Source: Plantibacter sp. VKM Ac-2880
GTDB taxonomy: Bacteria; Actinomycetota; Actinomycetes; Actinomycetales; Microbacteriaceae
DNA: 64,000 bases
Reading direction: 5' to 3'
Assembly (NCBI RefSeq): GCF_015351235.1
Contig: NZ_JADKSJ010000002.1
Span: forward strand, 868,001-932,000
A program made the translations under genes and the position numbers. Under the pieces are notes generated by a model. It made no database searches, was not told where the DNA came from, and worked only from the letters and a program-made list of their open reading frames with translations. Shown piece by piece: positions 6,723 through 15,531 of the stretch (position 1 is the first letter of the stretch; the number at the start of each line of letters is the position of its first letter).

Positions 6723-8321
6723 TCACTCCCCCGTCTGGACAGGCCCAGCCGGAGCCGCAGCAGCCGGCAGCTCGACCCGGAACACCGTCCGCCCGGGGAC
6801 GCTCTCGACCGAGACCGAACCGTGGTGTGCAGTCACGACGGCGTGCACGATCGCCAGCCCGAGGCCGGTGCTCCCGGTGGCCCGCGACCGCGAGTCGTCG
6901 CCGCGGACGAAGCGTTCGAAGAGGTTGGGTTGGAGCGCCTGGTCGATCCCCGGTCCGTCGTCCGTGACGGTCAGGACCGCGAGCTCGCCACCGGGGCCGC
7001 TCTCGACCGCGAGACCCGTCCGCACGGTCGTCCCGGGTGGGGTGTGCGTCCGCGCGTTCGCCAGCAGGTTGACGATCACCTGCTGCAGGCGCGACGCGTC
7101 CCCCGTGACGAGCACGGGCTCCTCCGGGAAGTCGAGTTCGAAGACGTGCCCTGGGCCGGCGACGTGGGCGTCACCGACCGTGTGGATGACGAGTTCGGTG
7201 AGGTCGACGGGGCGCTTGGCGAGCTCCCGCCCCTCGTCCAGACGGGCCAGCAGCAGCAGGTCCTCGACGATCGTCGTCATGCGCCCGGCCTCGGAGCGGA
7301 TGCGGCCGAGCGAGTGCGTCACCTCCTCGGGGAGCGTGTCGGACCTCCGGGCGGCCAGCTCCGAATAGCCGGCGATGGACGCGAGCGGCGTCCGCAACTC
7401 GTGGCTCGCGTCCGAGACGAACCGACGGACCTTGTTCTCGCTCGCCTGCCGTGCGTTCAGTGCGGAGGAGACGTGACCGAGCATGCGGTTGATCGCCGAA
7501 CCCACGCGGCCGACCTCGGTCCGCGGGTCGGTGTCGGAGTCCGGCACCCGGACCGCCAGCGCGACCTCGCCACGGTCGAGCGGGAGTTCCGCCACCACGG
7601 CGGCCGTGGCGACGACGCGGTCGAGCGGGCGGAGCGAGTATCGGACGATCGCGAACGCGGCCAGGCCGGCGAGGAGGAGGACCACGACGCTCATGATCGC
7701 GATGAGGGTCACGAGCTGCATGACCGTCGACGTGACCTCGGAGAGCGGCAGCCCGATGACCCTCGTCGCGCCGCTCGCGTCGGTCACGGCGACGACCCGG
7801 TATTCGCCGAGGTAGGCACCGAGGTCGATGGTGGACGGGCGGCCGCCGGCGGAGACCGTCAGGATCATCGCGTCCTGGCTCTCGGTGCACGGGACGGTAC
7901 TGCCGTCGGCGTTGAGGTAGCCGGCGTTCACGATCGTGCCGTCGACGACGATCGCCCCGAGCGCCCCAGGCCCCAGCCCGGGGGCTCCGATGAAGGCCGG
8001 AGGTTCGCGGGTTCCGCCGCCCCCGCCGCCATACCCGCCGGGCAGCTCCGAGTCCGGCACCGCGTCCGGGGTGGACAGCTGACCGTTCCGGCCGTAGTCG
8101 ACGATCCGCTCGGCGGCCTTCGTGAGCTGGTTGTCGACGCCCTCGGTGAGGAGGCCGCTCACCGCCACGGCGCTCGCGACGCCGACGACGACGCTGCCGA
8201 GCGCGAGCAGCCCGACGACGACGACCATCAGGCGTCGACGCAGGGTCCAGGGCGCGCGCTTCGGGTGGACGGAGCCGGCGGTCGTCGCTGCCGGGTCGGC
8301 GGCTGGGGCGCCCGTGGTCAC
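6723..8321 (-). CDS. two-component sensor histidine kinase
   Basis: A 532-residue membrane kinase. TM1 spans about residues 31-54. An extracytoplasmic sensor region with a Gly-rich patch (GGYGGGGGG, near 95-103) follows, then TM2 at about 203-227 and a HAMP region. The phospho-acceptor His307 lies in VSDASHELRTPLASIAGYSE, Asn422 is in the N box, DDGPG is at 454-458 and TGLGLAIV near 495. The GTG start at 8321 overlaps the response-regulator stop codon (GTGA). I prefer it to a longer upstream frame that would run through the regulator gene. Its likely output is the divergent ABC exporter. Confidence 0.93.
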   Translation of the reverse strand: MTTGAPAADPAATTAGSVHPKRAPWTLRRRLMVVVVGLLALGSVVVGVASAVAVSGLLTEGVDNQLTKAAERIVDYGRNGQLSTPDAVPDSELPGGYGGGGGGTREPPAFIGAPGLGPGALGAIVVDGTIVNAGYLNADGSTVPCTESQDAMILTVSAGGRPSTIDLGAYLGEYRVVAVTDASGATRVIGLPLSEVTSTVMQLVTLIAIMSVVVLLLAGLAAFAIVRYSLRPLDRVVATAAVVAELPLDRGEVALAVRVPDSDTDPRTEVGRVGSAINRMLGHVSSALNARQASENKVRRFVSDASHELRTPLASIAGYSELAARRSDTLPEEVTHSLGRIRSEAGRMTTIVEDLLLLARLDEGRELAKRPVDLTELVIHTVGDAHVAGPGHVFELDFPEEPVLVTGDASRLQQVIVNLLANARTHTPPGTTVRTGLAVESGPGGELAVLTVTDDGPGIDQALQPNLFERFVRGDDSRSRATGSTGLGLAIVHAVVTAHHGSVSVESVPGRTVFRVELPAAAAPAGPVQTGE

Positions 8322-9070
8322 GAACCGACCGTCGGGATCTTCAACATGTAGCCGGCACCGCGCACGGTGTGGATCATGGGCTCGCGCCCGGCGTCGATCT
8401 TCTTCCTGAGGTAGGAGATGTAGATCTCGACGACGCTCGCCCGCCCGCCGAAGTCGTAGCTCCACACCCGGTCGAGGATCTGCGCCTTGCTGAGGACCCG
8501 GCGCGGGTTGCGCATGAGGAACCGCAGCAGCTCGAACTCGGTCGCCGTGAGCTCGATGGACTCGCCGTCCCTCGTCACCTCGTGGCTGTCCTCGTTCAGC
8601 ACGAGGTCGCCGACGATGATGTCCGGGCCGGACTCGTCCGCGGCGAGGAGGGTCGATCGGCGGATGAGGCCACGGAGTCTGGCGACGACCTCCTCGAGGC
8701 TGAAGGGCTTCGTGACGTAGTCGTCTCCCCCGGCAGTGAGGCCGGCGATGCGGTCGTCGAGCGAGTCCTTGGCGGTGAGGAACAGCACGGGCACGTCGCT
8801 TCCCGAGGTGCGCAGGCGGTTCAGCACCTGCAGCCCGTCGAGGTCGGGCAGCATGATGTCGAGCACGACGGCGTCCGGCCGGAAGTCGCGGGCGATCGTC
8901 AGCGCCTCGCGGCCGTCGGCCGCGGTCCGGATCTCCCAGCCCTCGTACCGGAGGGCCATCTGCAGGAGGTCCGTGAGCGTCGCCTCGTCGTCGACGACGA
9001 GCACTCGCACGGCGGTGCCGTCGGCCCGCTTGAGTGCGCTTCGCGCCGCACCGGACGCCTGGGTCTGCAT
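8318..9070 (-). CDS. OmpR-family response regulator
   Basis: A 250-residue regulator. The receiver domain has the acidic pair DDE at about 27-29, the phospho-acceptor Asp71 in VVLDIMLPDLDG and Lys in YVTKPFSLEE. The C-terminal winged helix has VLNEDSHEVTRDGESIELTA, LLRFLMRNPRRVLSKAQILD and VEIYISYLRKKID. The start at 9070 lies just before the canonical VRVLVVDDEA. It is cotranscribed with the downstream kinase through a 4-base overlap. The 242-base divergent region to the permease gene (9071-9312) should hold both promoters, but I see no convincing direct repeats for its binding site there. Confidence 0.94.
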   Translation of the reverse strand: MQTQASGAARSALKRADGTAVRVLVVDDEATLTDLLQMALRYEGWEIRTAADGREALTIARDFRPDAVVLDIMLPDLDGLQVLNRLRTSGSDVPVLFLTAKDSLDDRIAGLTAGGDDYVTKPFSLEEVVARLRGLIRRSTLLAADESGPDIIVGDLVLNEDSHEVTRDGESIELTATEFELLRFLMRNPRRVLSKAQILDRVWSYDFGGRASVVEIYISYLRKKIDAGREPMIHTVRGAGYMLKIPTVGS

Positions 9071-9312
9071 GTTCACGCGTTCAGTATTCGCCCCGAGCCT
9101 ATGAGCTGTCCATGAACCGGCCAGACGGATGCTGAGCCCGGTCCGAGCCGACGAAGCGCCGCCGGGGGCCTGGGCCGATTCATAGCGTCGCCGAGGCGCA
9201 GGCCAAGTAGGCCTCCGTAGCGTCCGGTCCGAGTCATCCGCGACGTGCGGATCGTCGGCGCCGCGCAACCGGGATGCCGACACGTGGACCAGGAGCAGAA
9301 GGAAACGCAGAC

Positions 9313-10839
9313 ATGTTCGGAACGTATCTCCGGCGGGAACTCGTCGGTCGTCGCAAACAGACCGTCATCATCGCCATCGGGATGGCGCTCGCCATCGCCC
9401 TCGTGATCATCGTCAACTCCGTCGCCGCCGGTGTGAAGACGGCACAGGCGTCCGTGTTGGAATCCGTCTACGGTGTCGGCACGGACATCACGGTCAGTCA
9501 GGCCGCCGAGGCACCGACGGAGGGCGGAGGCCCCGGCCAGACCTTCGACTTCGGCTCGGGCGACGGGTCGACGAGCGACGGGACGACGACCGTCGACCAG
9601 TCGCGGCTCGCGGCGGCTCGCGGCACGGCGACCTTCGACGCGACGGCGCTCGGCACGATCACCGACGTCGCGAACGTCGAGGCCGCCGCAGGCACGTTGT
9701 CGCTCACGAACACGACCTTCACGGGCGAGCTGCCCGATTTCTCCCAGGCGCAGGGCTCCGACGGGACGGCAGGCGTCCCCGGTGACGCGAGCGCTGCGAC
9801 CCCGCCGCAGGGCGGCCCGGACGGCGCGGGCGGGAGCTCGTTCGGTGTCGACTCCTTCACGGTCCTCGGTCTCGACCCCGCTGGCGACGCCGTGGGTCCG
9901 CTCTCGGCCGTCACCCTCAGCGACGGTCGCTCGCTCGCAGCCGACGACGCGGGAACGGACGTCGCCGTCCTCGACGCGTCCTATGCCACCGAGGCGGGGA
10001 TCGCCACCGGCGACACGATCGACATCGCGGGCACGACGTTCACCGTGGTCGGCACCGTGACCGCCTCCGGAGCCGACGCCACGTCCGCATCGAACGTCTA
10101 CATCCCGCTCGACGTCGCGCAGTCGCTTGCCGGGCTCGACGGCCAGGTCAGCGACGTGTTCGTGCAAGCCGCCTCGTCGACCGACATCACCCAGGTGCAG
10201 ACGGACATCGAGACGGCGCTGCCCGACGCGACCGTGAGCACCCAGGAGGACCTCGCGTCCACCGTGTCCGGCTCGCTCGCCTCGGCATCGACGCTCGTCG
10301 GCAGCCTCGGCACCTGGCTGTCGCTCATCGTGCTCGCCGCCGCGTTCCTCATCGCGATCCTGTTCACGATCTCGGGCGTCACCCGCCGGACCCGCGAGTT
10401 CGGCACGCTCAAGGCGATCGGTTGGAGCAACCGGCGCATCGTCGGCCAGGTCGCCGGCGAGTCCGTCGTCCAGTCGCTCATCGGCGGCGCGGTCGGCGTA
10501 GCGGTCGGCCTCCTCGGCATCCTCGTCGTGAACCTCGTCGCACCGACGCTCAGCGCCGCGGCGACGACCTCGGCCGGCGGCGGACTCGGTGGACCGGGCG
10601 GTGCCGGTGGCATGTCGGCGGACGCGGCGGCGGGAGCGGGAGCGGCCGGTGGGTTCGGTGGCGCTCCGGGCGCCGCGGCCGCGACGACCACGGACATCGT
10701 CCTCCAGGCTCCCGTGACCGCCTGGATCATCGTCATCGCCGTCGGCATCGCCATCCTCGGCGGGCTGCTCGCCGGTGCCGTCGGTGGGTGGCGCGCCGCT
10801 CGACTCCGTCCGGCCGAGGCGCTCCGCTCCGTCGCCTAG
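9313..10839 (+). CDS. MacB/FtsX-like ABC transporter permease
   Basis: A 508-residue permease. TM1 is at about residues 17-38 (TVIIAIGMALAIALVIIVNS). A large extracytoplasmic MacB-PCD-type domain follows, then the FtsX core with TM2 (about 335-357), TM3 (about 388-412) and TM4 near the C-terminus. RTREFGTLKAIGWSNRRIVG is the FtsX-family coupling loop. Two features are odd. Low-complexity Gly/Asp/Ser-rich segments interrupt the outer domain, and a Gly/Ala-rich stretch (GGLGGPGGAGGM and following, about 45 residues) lies between TM3 and TM4. The start at 9313 is preceded by an AAGGAAA site. The ATPase gene follows 86 bases downstream. Confidence 0.9.
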   Translation: MFGTYLRRELVGRRKQTVIIAIGMALAIALVIIVNSVAAGVKTAQASVLESVYGVGTDITVSQAAEAPTEGGGPGQTFDFGSGDGSTSDGTTTVDQSRLAAARGTATFDATALGTITDVANVEAAAGTLSLTNTTFTGELPDFSQAQGSDGTAGVPGDASAATPPQGGPDGAGGSSFGVDSFTVLGLDPAGDAVGPLSAVTLSDGRSLAADDAGTDVAVLDASYATEAGIATGDTIDIAGTTFTVVGTVTASGADATSASNVYIPLDVAQSLAGLDGQVSDVFVQAASSTDITQVQTDIETALPDATVSTQEDLASTVSGSLASASTLVGSLGTWLSLIVLAAAFLIAILFTISGVTRRTREFGTLKAIGWSNRRIVGQVAGESVVQSLIGGAVGVAVGLLGILVVNLVAPTLSAAATTSAGGGLGGPGGAGGMSADAAAGAGAAGGFGGAPGAAAATTTDIVLQAPVTAWIIVIAVGIAILGGLLAGAVGGWRAARLRPAEALRSVA

Positions 10840-10925
10840 GCGACGCACCAGACGCCGCCGGGTGGTCGCCCCTCTCGACCACCCGGCGGTCCACCCGCAC
10901 TCCATCCAGCAGAACGAAGGACCCC

Positions 10926-11606
<681 letters not shown>

Positions 11607-11651
11607 CCCTTCGGCAGGCTCAGGCCCCCGGCCCCTGAGCCTGCCGAAGGG
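11607..11651 (+). terminator. 18-bp perfect hairpin made of the CAGGCTCAGG repeat
   Basis: CCCTTCGGCAGGCTCAGG (11607-11624) and its exact reverse complement (11634-11651) with a nine-base loop begin at the base after the ABC ATPase stop codon. It is the palindromic form of a repeat also found at 15406, 24251, 34293 and 37481, and is placed where a terminator is expected. Confidence 0.75.
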
Positions 11652-11678
11652 CGACAGGAATACCTCGCCGACGCGATT

Positions 11679-11726
11679 GGTTGACACTGATCAACTACTT
11701 GTCATATAGTTGACGCATATCAACTA
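11679..11726 (+). promoter_or_regulatory. efflux-pump promoter with two MarR operators
   Basis: A near-consensus promoter has TTGACA (11681-11686) and TATAGT (11705-11710) with an 18-base spacer. Two copies of the same inverted repeat overlap it. GGTTGA-CACTGA-TCAACTA (11679-11697) covers the -35, and TAGTTGA-CGCATA-TCAACTA (11707-11726) covers the -10 edge and start region. Centres are about 29 bp apart. The MarR gene of this operon is the likely ligand, by inference. Confidence 0.8.
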
Positions 11727-11753
11727 CCTGACGCCATCACGATCGCGGAGCCC

Positions 11754-13562
11754 ATGTCTACCAACACCACTGCAACCGCCACGCCCGGACGGGCGGACAA
11801 CGGCATGACACATCGCCAGGTGCTCGAGGCCCTCTCCGGCCTCCTCCTCGGCATGTTCGTGTCGATCCTCGCCGGGACCGTCGTCTCCACCTCGCTCCCC
11901 CGGATCATCTCCGACCTCAACGGCGACCAGACCGCGTTCACCTGGGTCGTCACCGCGACCCTGCTCGCGACGACCGTCTCCACCCCGATCTGGGGCAAGT
12001 TCGCCGACCTCTTCAACCGCAAGCTGCTCATCCAGCTGGCCCTCGCGATCTTCGTCCTCGGCTCGGCCCTCGCCGGCTTCTCGCAGGACACGGGCACGCT
12101 CATCGGCTTCCGCGTGCTCCAGGGCCTCGGCGCCGGTGGCCTCACCGCGCTCAGCCAGATCATCATGGCCGACATCATCAGCCCGCGTGAACGCGGCCGC
12201 TACATGGGCCTCTTCGGTGCGGTCATGGCCGTCGGCACCGTCGGCGGCCCGCTCTTCGGCGGACTCCTCACCGACTCCCTCGGCTGGCGCTGGAACTTCT
12301 TCGTCGGCGTCCCCTTCGCGATCGCGGCGATCTTCCTCCTGCAGCGCACGCTGCACCTCCCGAAGCGGAACGTCGGCAAGGTCAAGATCGACTACCTCGG
12401 TGCCGCGCTCATCGCGGGCGGCGTCTCGCTGCTGCTCATCTGGGTGACCCTCGCCGGCACGCAGTTCGAGTGGGCGAGCTTCACCACGCTCGTCATGGTG
12501 GGTGTCTCCGTCCTCCTGCTCGCCGCGGCGGTCATCGTCGAGATCAAGGTCGACGAGCCGATCATCCCCATGTCGCTGTTCAAGAACCGCACCTTCACCC
12601 TCGCGGTCATCGCGAGCATCTCGGTCGGTGTCGCGATGTTCGGAACCTCCGTCTTCCTCAGCCAGTACATGCAGCTGGCCCGCGGTGCCACACCGACCGA
12701 GTCCGGTCTCCTGACCCTCCCGATGATCGGCGGTCTGCTGATCGCCTCAATCGTCGTCGGGCAGTTCATCTCGCGCTTCGGCCACTGGAAGCCGTACCTC
12801 ATCGTCGGGTCCGTCCTGCTCACCGTCGGGCTGTTCCTCATGAGTACGATCCACTACGACACGAACTACGTCCTCGTCTCCGTCTACATGTTCGTGCTCG
12901 GCGCGGGCGTCGGTATGGTCATGCAGAACCTCGTACTCGTGGTCCAGAACGACGTGCTCCCGCAGCAGCTCGGCACCGCGAGCGCCGGTGTCGCGTTCTT
13001 CCGGAGCCTCGGTGGCACGATCGGCGTCTCGGTGATGGGTTCGGTCCTCGCCACGAAGGTCACCGACATGCTCGCTGAGCGACAGAACGAGCTGCAGGCG
13101 GCCATCGTCGCCCTCGGCGCTCCCGGCGCCAAGATCGCCGAGACGCTGTCGAGCGGCACGATCCCCAAGGTGAGCACGCTGCCGGAGTCGGTGCGGACGA
13201 TCATCGAGTCGGTCTACGGTGATGCGGTCGCCGACATCTTCCTCGTCGCCGCGCCGCTCGCGATCCTGACGATCCTCGCCGTGATCTTCCTGCCGAACAA
13301 GAAGCTCGGTTCGAAGAACGCCGTGCAGCGTGTGGCCGAGCAGGGTGGCGGAGAACCCGCCCTCGCCGGCGCCGCCACCGGTTCCGTCTCGACCGCGACC
13401 GCGTCGACGTCGACCCAGTCGTTCGCCACCGGTGCGCTCGACGTGGCCGAGGCCATGATCGGCGGCGAGGCCGACACTCGGCTGGAGCGCGGACGCGACG
13501 AGGACGCCGACTCGCGTGCCGACGCAGGCACCGAGACGCACACGCCCCGCCACGGTCGCTAG
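11754..13562 (+). CDS. DHA2-family (EmrB/QacA-type) multidrug efflux MFS transporter
   Basis: A 602-residue proton-driven efflux pump with about 14 predicted membrane segments, as in the DHA2 family. Diagnostic motifs are LNGDQTAFTWVVTATLLATT in TM2, WGKFADLFNRKLLIQLAL (motif A) and GLGAGGLTALSQIIMADIIS. TM5 carries GAVMAVGTVGGPLFGGLLTD (antiporter motif C type). The last 100 residues are a soluble, Ala/Thr/Ser- and then Asp/Arg-rich tail (from KNAVQRVAEQGG on) that homologues often lack or vary. The start at 11754 has a GGAG site. The MarR gene follows eight bases downstream. Confidence 0.93.
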   Translation: MSTNTTATATPGRADNGMTHRQVLEALSGLLLGMFVSILAGTVVSTSLPRIISDLNGDQTAFTWVVTATLLATTVSTPIWGKFADLFNRKLLIQLALAIFVLGSALAGFSQDTGTLIGFRVLQGLGAGGLTALSQIIMADIISPRERGRYMGLFGAVMAVGTVGGPLFGGLLTDSLGWRWNFFVGVPFAIAAIFLLQRTLHLPKRNVGKVKIDYLGAALIAGGVSLLLIWVTLAGTQFEWASFTTLVMVGVSVLLLAAAVIVEIKVDEPIIPMSLFKNRTFTLAVIASISVGVAMFGTSVFLSQYMQLARGATPTESGLLTLPMIGGLLIASIVVGQFISRFGHWKPYLIVGSVLLTVGLFLMSTIHYDTNYVLVSVYMFVLGAGVGMVMQNLVLVVQNDVLPQQLGTASAGVAFFRSLGGTIGVSVMGSVLATKVTDMLAERQNELQAAIVALGAPGAKIAETLSSGTIPKVSTLPESVRTIIESVYGDAVADIFLVAAPLAILTILAVIFLPNKKLGSKNAVQRVAEQGGGEPALAGAATGSVSTATASTSTQSFATGALDVAEAMIGGEADTRLERGRDEDADSRADAGTETHTPRHGR

Positions 13563-13570
13563 TCCGTACA

Positions 13571-14071
13571 ATGCGAACGATGTCCATCGATCACGACGCC
13601 CAGGCCGGGCCGGCCGCTGCCGACGACGCAGCGGCCGGCACCGCGCACGACCTCGCGATCGGAGCGGTGGAGGAGCAGTTCGCGCTGCTCATCAACCGCA
13701 TCCGGAACGGCATCCGCGATCGGGCCGAACGGATCTCCCCCGGGCTCCAGCCGGCGGGCTACAAGCTGCTCAGCATGGTGTCGCGCTCGGGAGCAGTGCG
13801 CGCTGGCGCCCTGGCCGAGATGCTGGCGATCGACAAGAGCGCCGTCAGCCGACTCATCCACCAACTCGAGGCCCTCGGTCTCGTGACGAAGACGCCGGAC
13901 CCCGAGGACGGTCGTGCCAGCCTCGTAGTCGCGACGCCGGAGGGTGAGCGACGCATGGAGTCGACGAAGGCGAGCGACCAGGCGATGCTCTACCAGCAGC
14001 TCTCGTCCTGGGACGAGGCGGAGGTCCGTCGCCTGGCCGAACTGCTCGCCAAGCTCAACGACACCCTCTGA
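13571..14071 (+). CDS. MarR-family regulator of the adjacent efflux pump
   Basis: A winged-helix repressor of 166 residues, or 163 if the second ATG at 13580 is used. The recognition region is RAGALAEMLAIDKSAVSRLIHQLEALG and the wing DPEDGRASLVVATPEG. The N-terminal 20 residues are Ala/Asp-rich and disordered-looking. It is cotranscribed with the pump. The duplicated operator in the shared promoter at 11679-11726 makes negative autoregulation the likely mode. The ligand is not deducible. Confidence 0.92.
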   Translation: MRTMSIDHDAQAGPAAADDAAAGTAHDLAIGAVEEQFALLINRIRNGIRDRAERISPGLQPAGYKLLSMVSRSGAVRAGALAEMLAIDKSAVSRLIHQLEALGLVTKTPDPEDGRASLVVATPEGERRMESTKASDQAMLYQQLSSWDEAEVRRLAELLAKLNDTL

Positions 14072-14079
14072 CCGGGAGC

Positions 14080-14171
14080 ACGGTTCGCAATTCAGGACGC
14101 CCGCGGCGCGTCGGCGGCTCAGGAGCGAGCTGGCGGGCGACTGGCCGGGGCCGTCCTGAATTGTGAACCGT
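14080..14171. repeat. 92-bp palindromic element, copy 2
   Basis: ACGGTTC, two bases, then AATTCAGGAC at the left (14080-14098) mirror GTCCTGAATT, two bases, then GAACCGT at the right (14153-14171), with an inner GCCCGC/GCGGGC pairing. It begins nine bases after the MarR stop and touches the epimerase stop codon, so it also serves as the convergent terminator. It is related to the element at 2502-2589 through the AAYTCAGGA arms. Confidence 0.75.
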
Positions 14172-15028
14172 CAGGGGGCGGAAGGGGCGTCGCGCCAGCT
14201 GTGCTTCGGGTCGTAGCCCAGGACCTCGCGGGCGTGGTCGATCGACAGGAGCGTCCCGTTGCCCGAGATGTCTCCGTTCACCGGGACCCCGGGGAAGACC
14301 TCGGCGACGAGCTCGGTGTTGTCGCGCGACATGACCGTGTCGGCCGCCGCGATGATGAAGCGGTCGAAGCCGGTGGCCTGGTGTTCGAGCGCGAGGCGCA
14401 CGGCCTCGGCGCCGTCCCGGCCGTCGATGTAGCCCCAGAGGTTCCACTTGCGGAGCGTCGCGTCGGCGTCGAACGAGGGGAACGCCGCGTAGTCGACCTC
14501 GTCCATCACGTTGGAGAAGCGGAGGGCGATGATCTTCAGCTCCGGGTGCCAGCGGGTCAGCTCGATCGCCAGCTGCTCCTCGAGGTGCTTCGAGAGCGAG
14601 TACGTCGACTCGGGTCGGGCCGCGTAGGCCTCGTCGACGGGGATGTACGGCGGCGGGGTGTCGAACGGGAGACCGAGCACCGTCTCGCTCGACGCCGTGA
14701 CGATGTTCGTGATGCCGGCCTTGATGGCGGCGTTGAACACGTTGTAGGTGCCGATGATGTTGTTCTGGAAGGTCGCCGTGTTCGTCGAGAGCCCGGGCGC
14801 GGGGATCGCGCTCAGGTGGACGACCGCGTCGAAGCCGTCCGGCGCCTGTTCGTCGACACCGGTGAGGGCGTCGAACACCTGGCCCGCGTCGCGCAGGTCG
14901 ATGCGGACGAAGCCGTCGCCTCGCTCCCCCGCCTGGTCGAAGTTGATCACCAGGTGACCGTGCTCCCGAAGATGGCCGACCACTGTTCGCCCGAGCTTGC
15001 CCGAGCCTCCCGTCACTGCGATTCTCAT
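14171..15028 (-). CDS. NAD-dependent epimerase/dehydratase (extended SDR)
   Basis: A 285-residue Rossmann-fold enzyme of the extended SDR family, related to UDP-glucose 4-epimerase and uronate dehydrogenase. The start MRIAVTGGSGKLGRTVVGHL carries the GxxGxxG NAD-binding motif. The active-site YSLSKHLEE is the YxxxK pair, preceded by the Ser of NIVTASSETVLG. The short length and the VVHLSAIPAPG motif resemble uronate dehydrogenases and other sugar-acting members. The substrate cannot be assigned. I start it at 15028, where the Rossmann strand begins. It is divergent from the thioredoxin-like gene. Confidence 0.88.
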   Translation of the reverse strand: MRIAVTGGSGKLGRTVVGHLREHGHLVINFDQAGERGDGFVRIDLRDAGQVFDALTGVDEQAPDGFDAVVHLSAIPAPGLSTNTATFQNNIIGTYNVFNAAIKAGITNIVTASSETVLGLPFDTPPPYIPVDEAYAARPESTYSLSKHLEEQLAIELTRWHPELKIIALRFSNVMDEVDYAAFPSFDADATLRKWNLWGYIDGRDGAEAVRLALEHQATGFDRFIIAAADTVMSRDNTELVAEVFPGVPVNGDISGNGTLLSIDHAREVLGYDPKHSWRDAPSAP

Positions 15029-15134
15029 GCGCCCATCCTGGTGCATCGGCCCGGAAAGGGGCGACGGGTTGACCGATCACCCAGGAACCGGCCACCGGCG
15101 GAATGACGGACGACCGGTCGGCGTTGGACGAAGC

Positions 15135-15395
15135 GTGAAGCTCACCCTGTACACCTCTGCGTTCTGCGCCCCCTGCATGCAGGCGCGCACCGTCCTGGCG
15201 GAGGTGCCCGCGCTCGTCCCCGGCGCCGTCGTCGAAGAGCGCGACGTCGCGTTCCGGTCCGTGGAGGCCGAAGACGACGGCATCCGATCCACGCCGACCG
15301 TCATCATCACGAGTGACGACGGCACCGAGGTGTTCCGCGCCACCGGCGCACCCACGCTCAACCAGGTCCTCGTCGCCGCCGCGAAGGCGCTGTAG
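15135..15395 (+). CDS. thioredoxin-fold (glutaredoxin-like) protein
   Basis: An 86-residue redox protein. The N-terminal strand KLTLYTSAFCAPCMQARTVL carries a CxxC active site (Cys-Ala-Pro-Cys) at about residues 11-14. The cis-Pro loop is in GIRSTPTVII, and GAPTLNQVLVAAAKAL forms the last helix. It is small for a thioredoxin and lacks the first helix and strand, so it is closer to glutaredoxin/NrdH-like or thioredoxin-domain minimal proteins. The GTG start at 15135 is preferred because the frame upstream has no matching fold. It is followed by a repeat array. Confidence 0.8.
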   Translation: MKLTLYTSAFCAPCMQARTVLAEVPALVPGAVVEERDVAFRSVEAEDDGIRSTPTVIITSDDGTEVFRATGAPTLNQVLVAAAKAL

Positions 15396-15405
15396 CCCGC
15401 GCCCG

Positions 15406-15528
15406 CCCTTCGACAGGCTCAGGGACCGGGTGGAGGCTCAGGGACCAGGTGGAGGCTCAGGGACCAGGTAGGGGCCCGGGGACCGCCCTTCGACAGGCTC
15501 AGGGACCGGCGGGAAGCTCAGGGACCAC
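15406..15528. repeat. array of CAGGCTCAGGGACC repeats
   Basis: Two full units containing CCTTCGACAGGCTCAGGGAC (core at 15406-15429 and 15486-15509) flank two exact 19-bp tandem copies of GTGGAGGCTCAGGGACCAG (15430-15448, 15449-15467). A degenerate unit GGGAAGCTCAGGGACCACG follows. The array fills the gap between two convergent genes. Confidence 0.85.
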
Positions 15529-15531
15529 GCC

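Noticed and set aside
9071-9312. Response-regulator binding site in the divergent region
   Set aside because: I looked for direct repeats of 6-9 bases near either promoter and found none convincing; only weak hexamers such as TGGACA/GAATAC.
15406-15528. CRISPR array
   Set aside because: The repeats are tandem or degenerate units of a dispersed gene-end repeat, without regular unique spacers and without cas genes.
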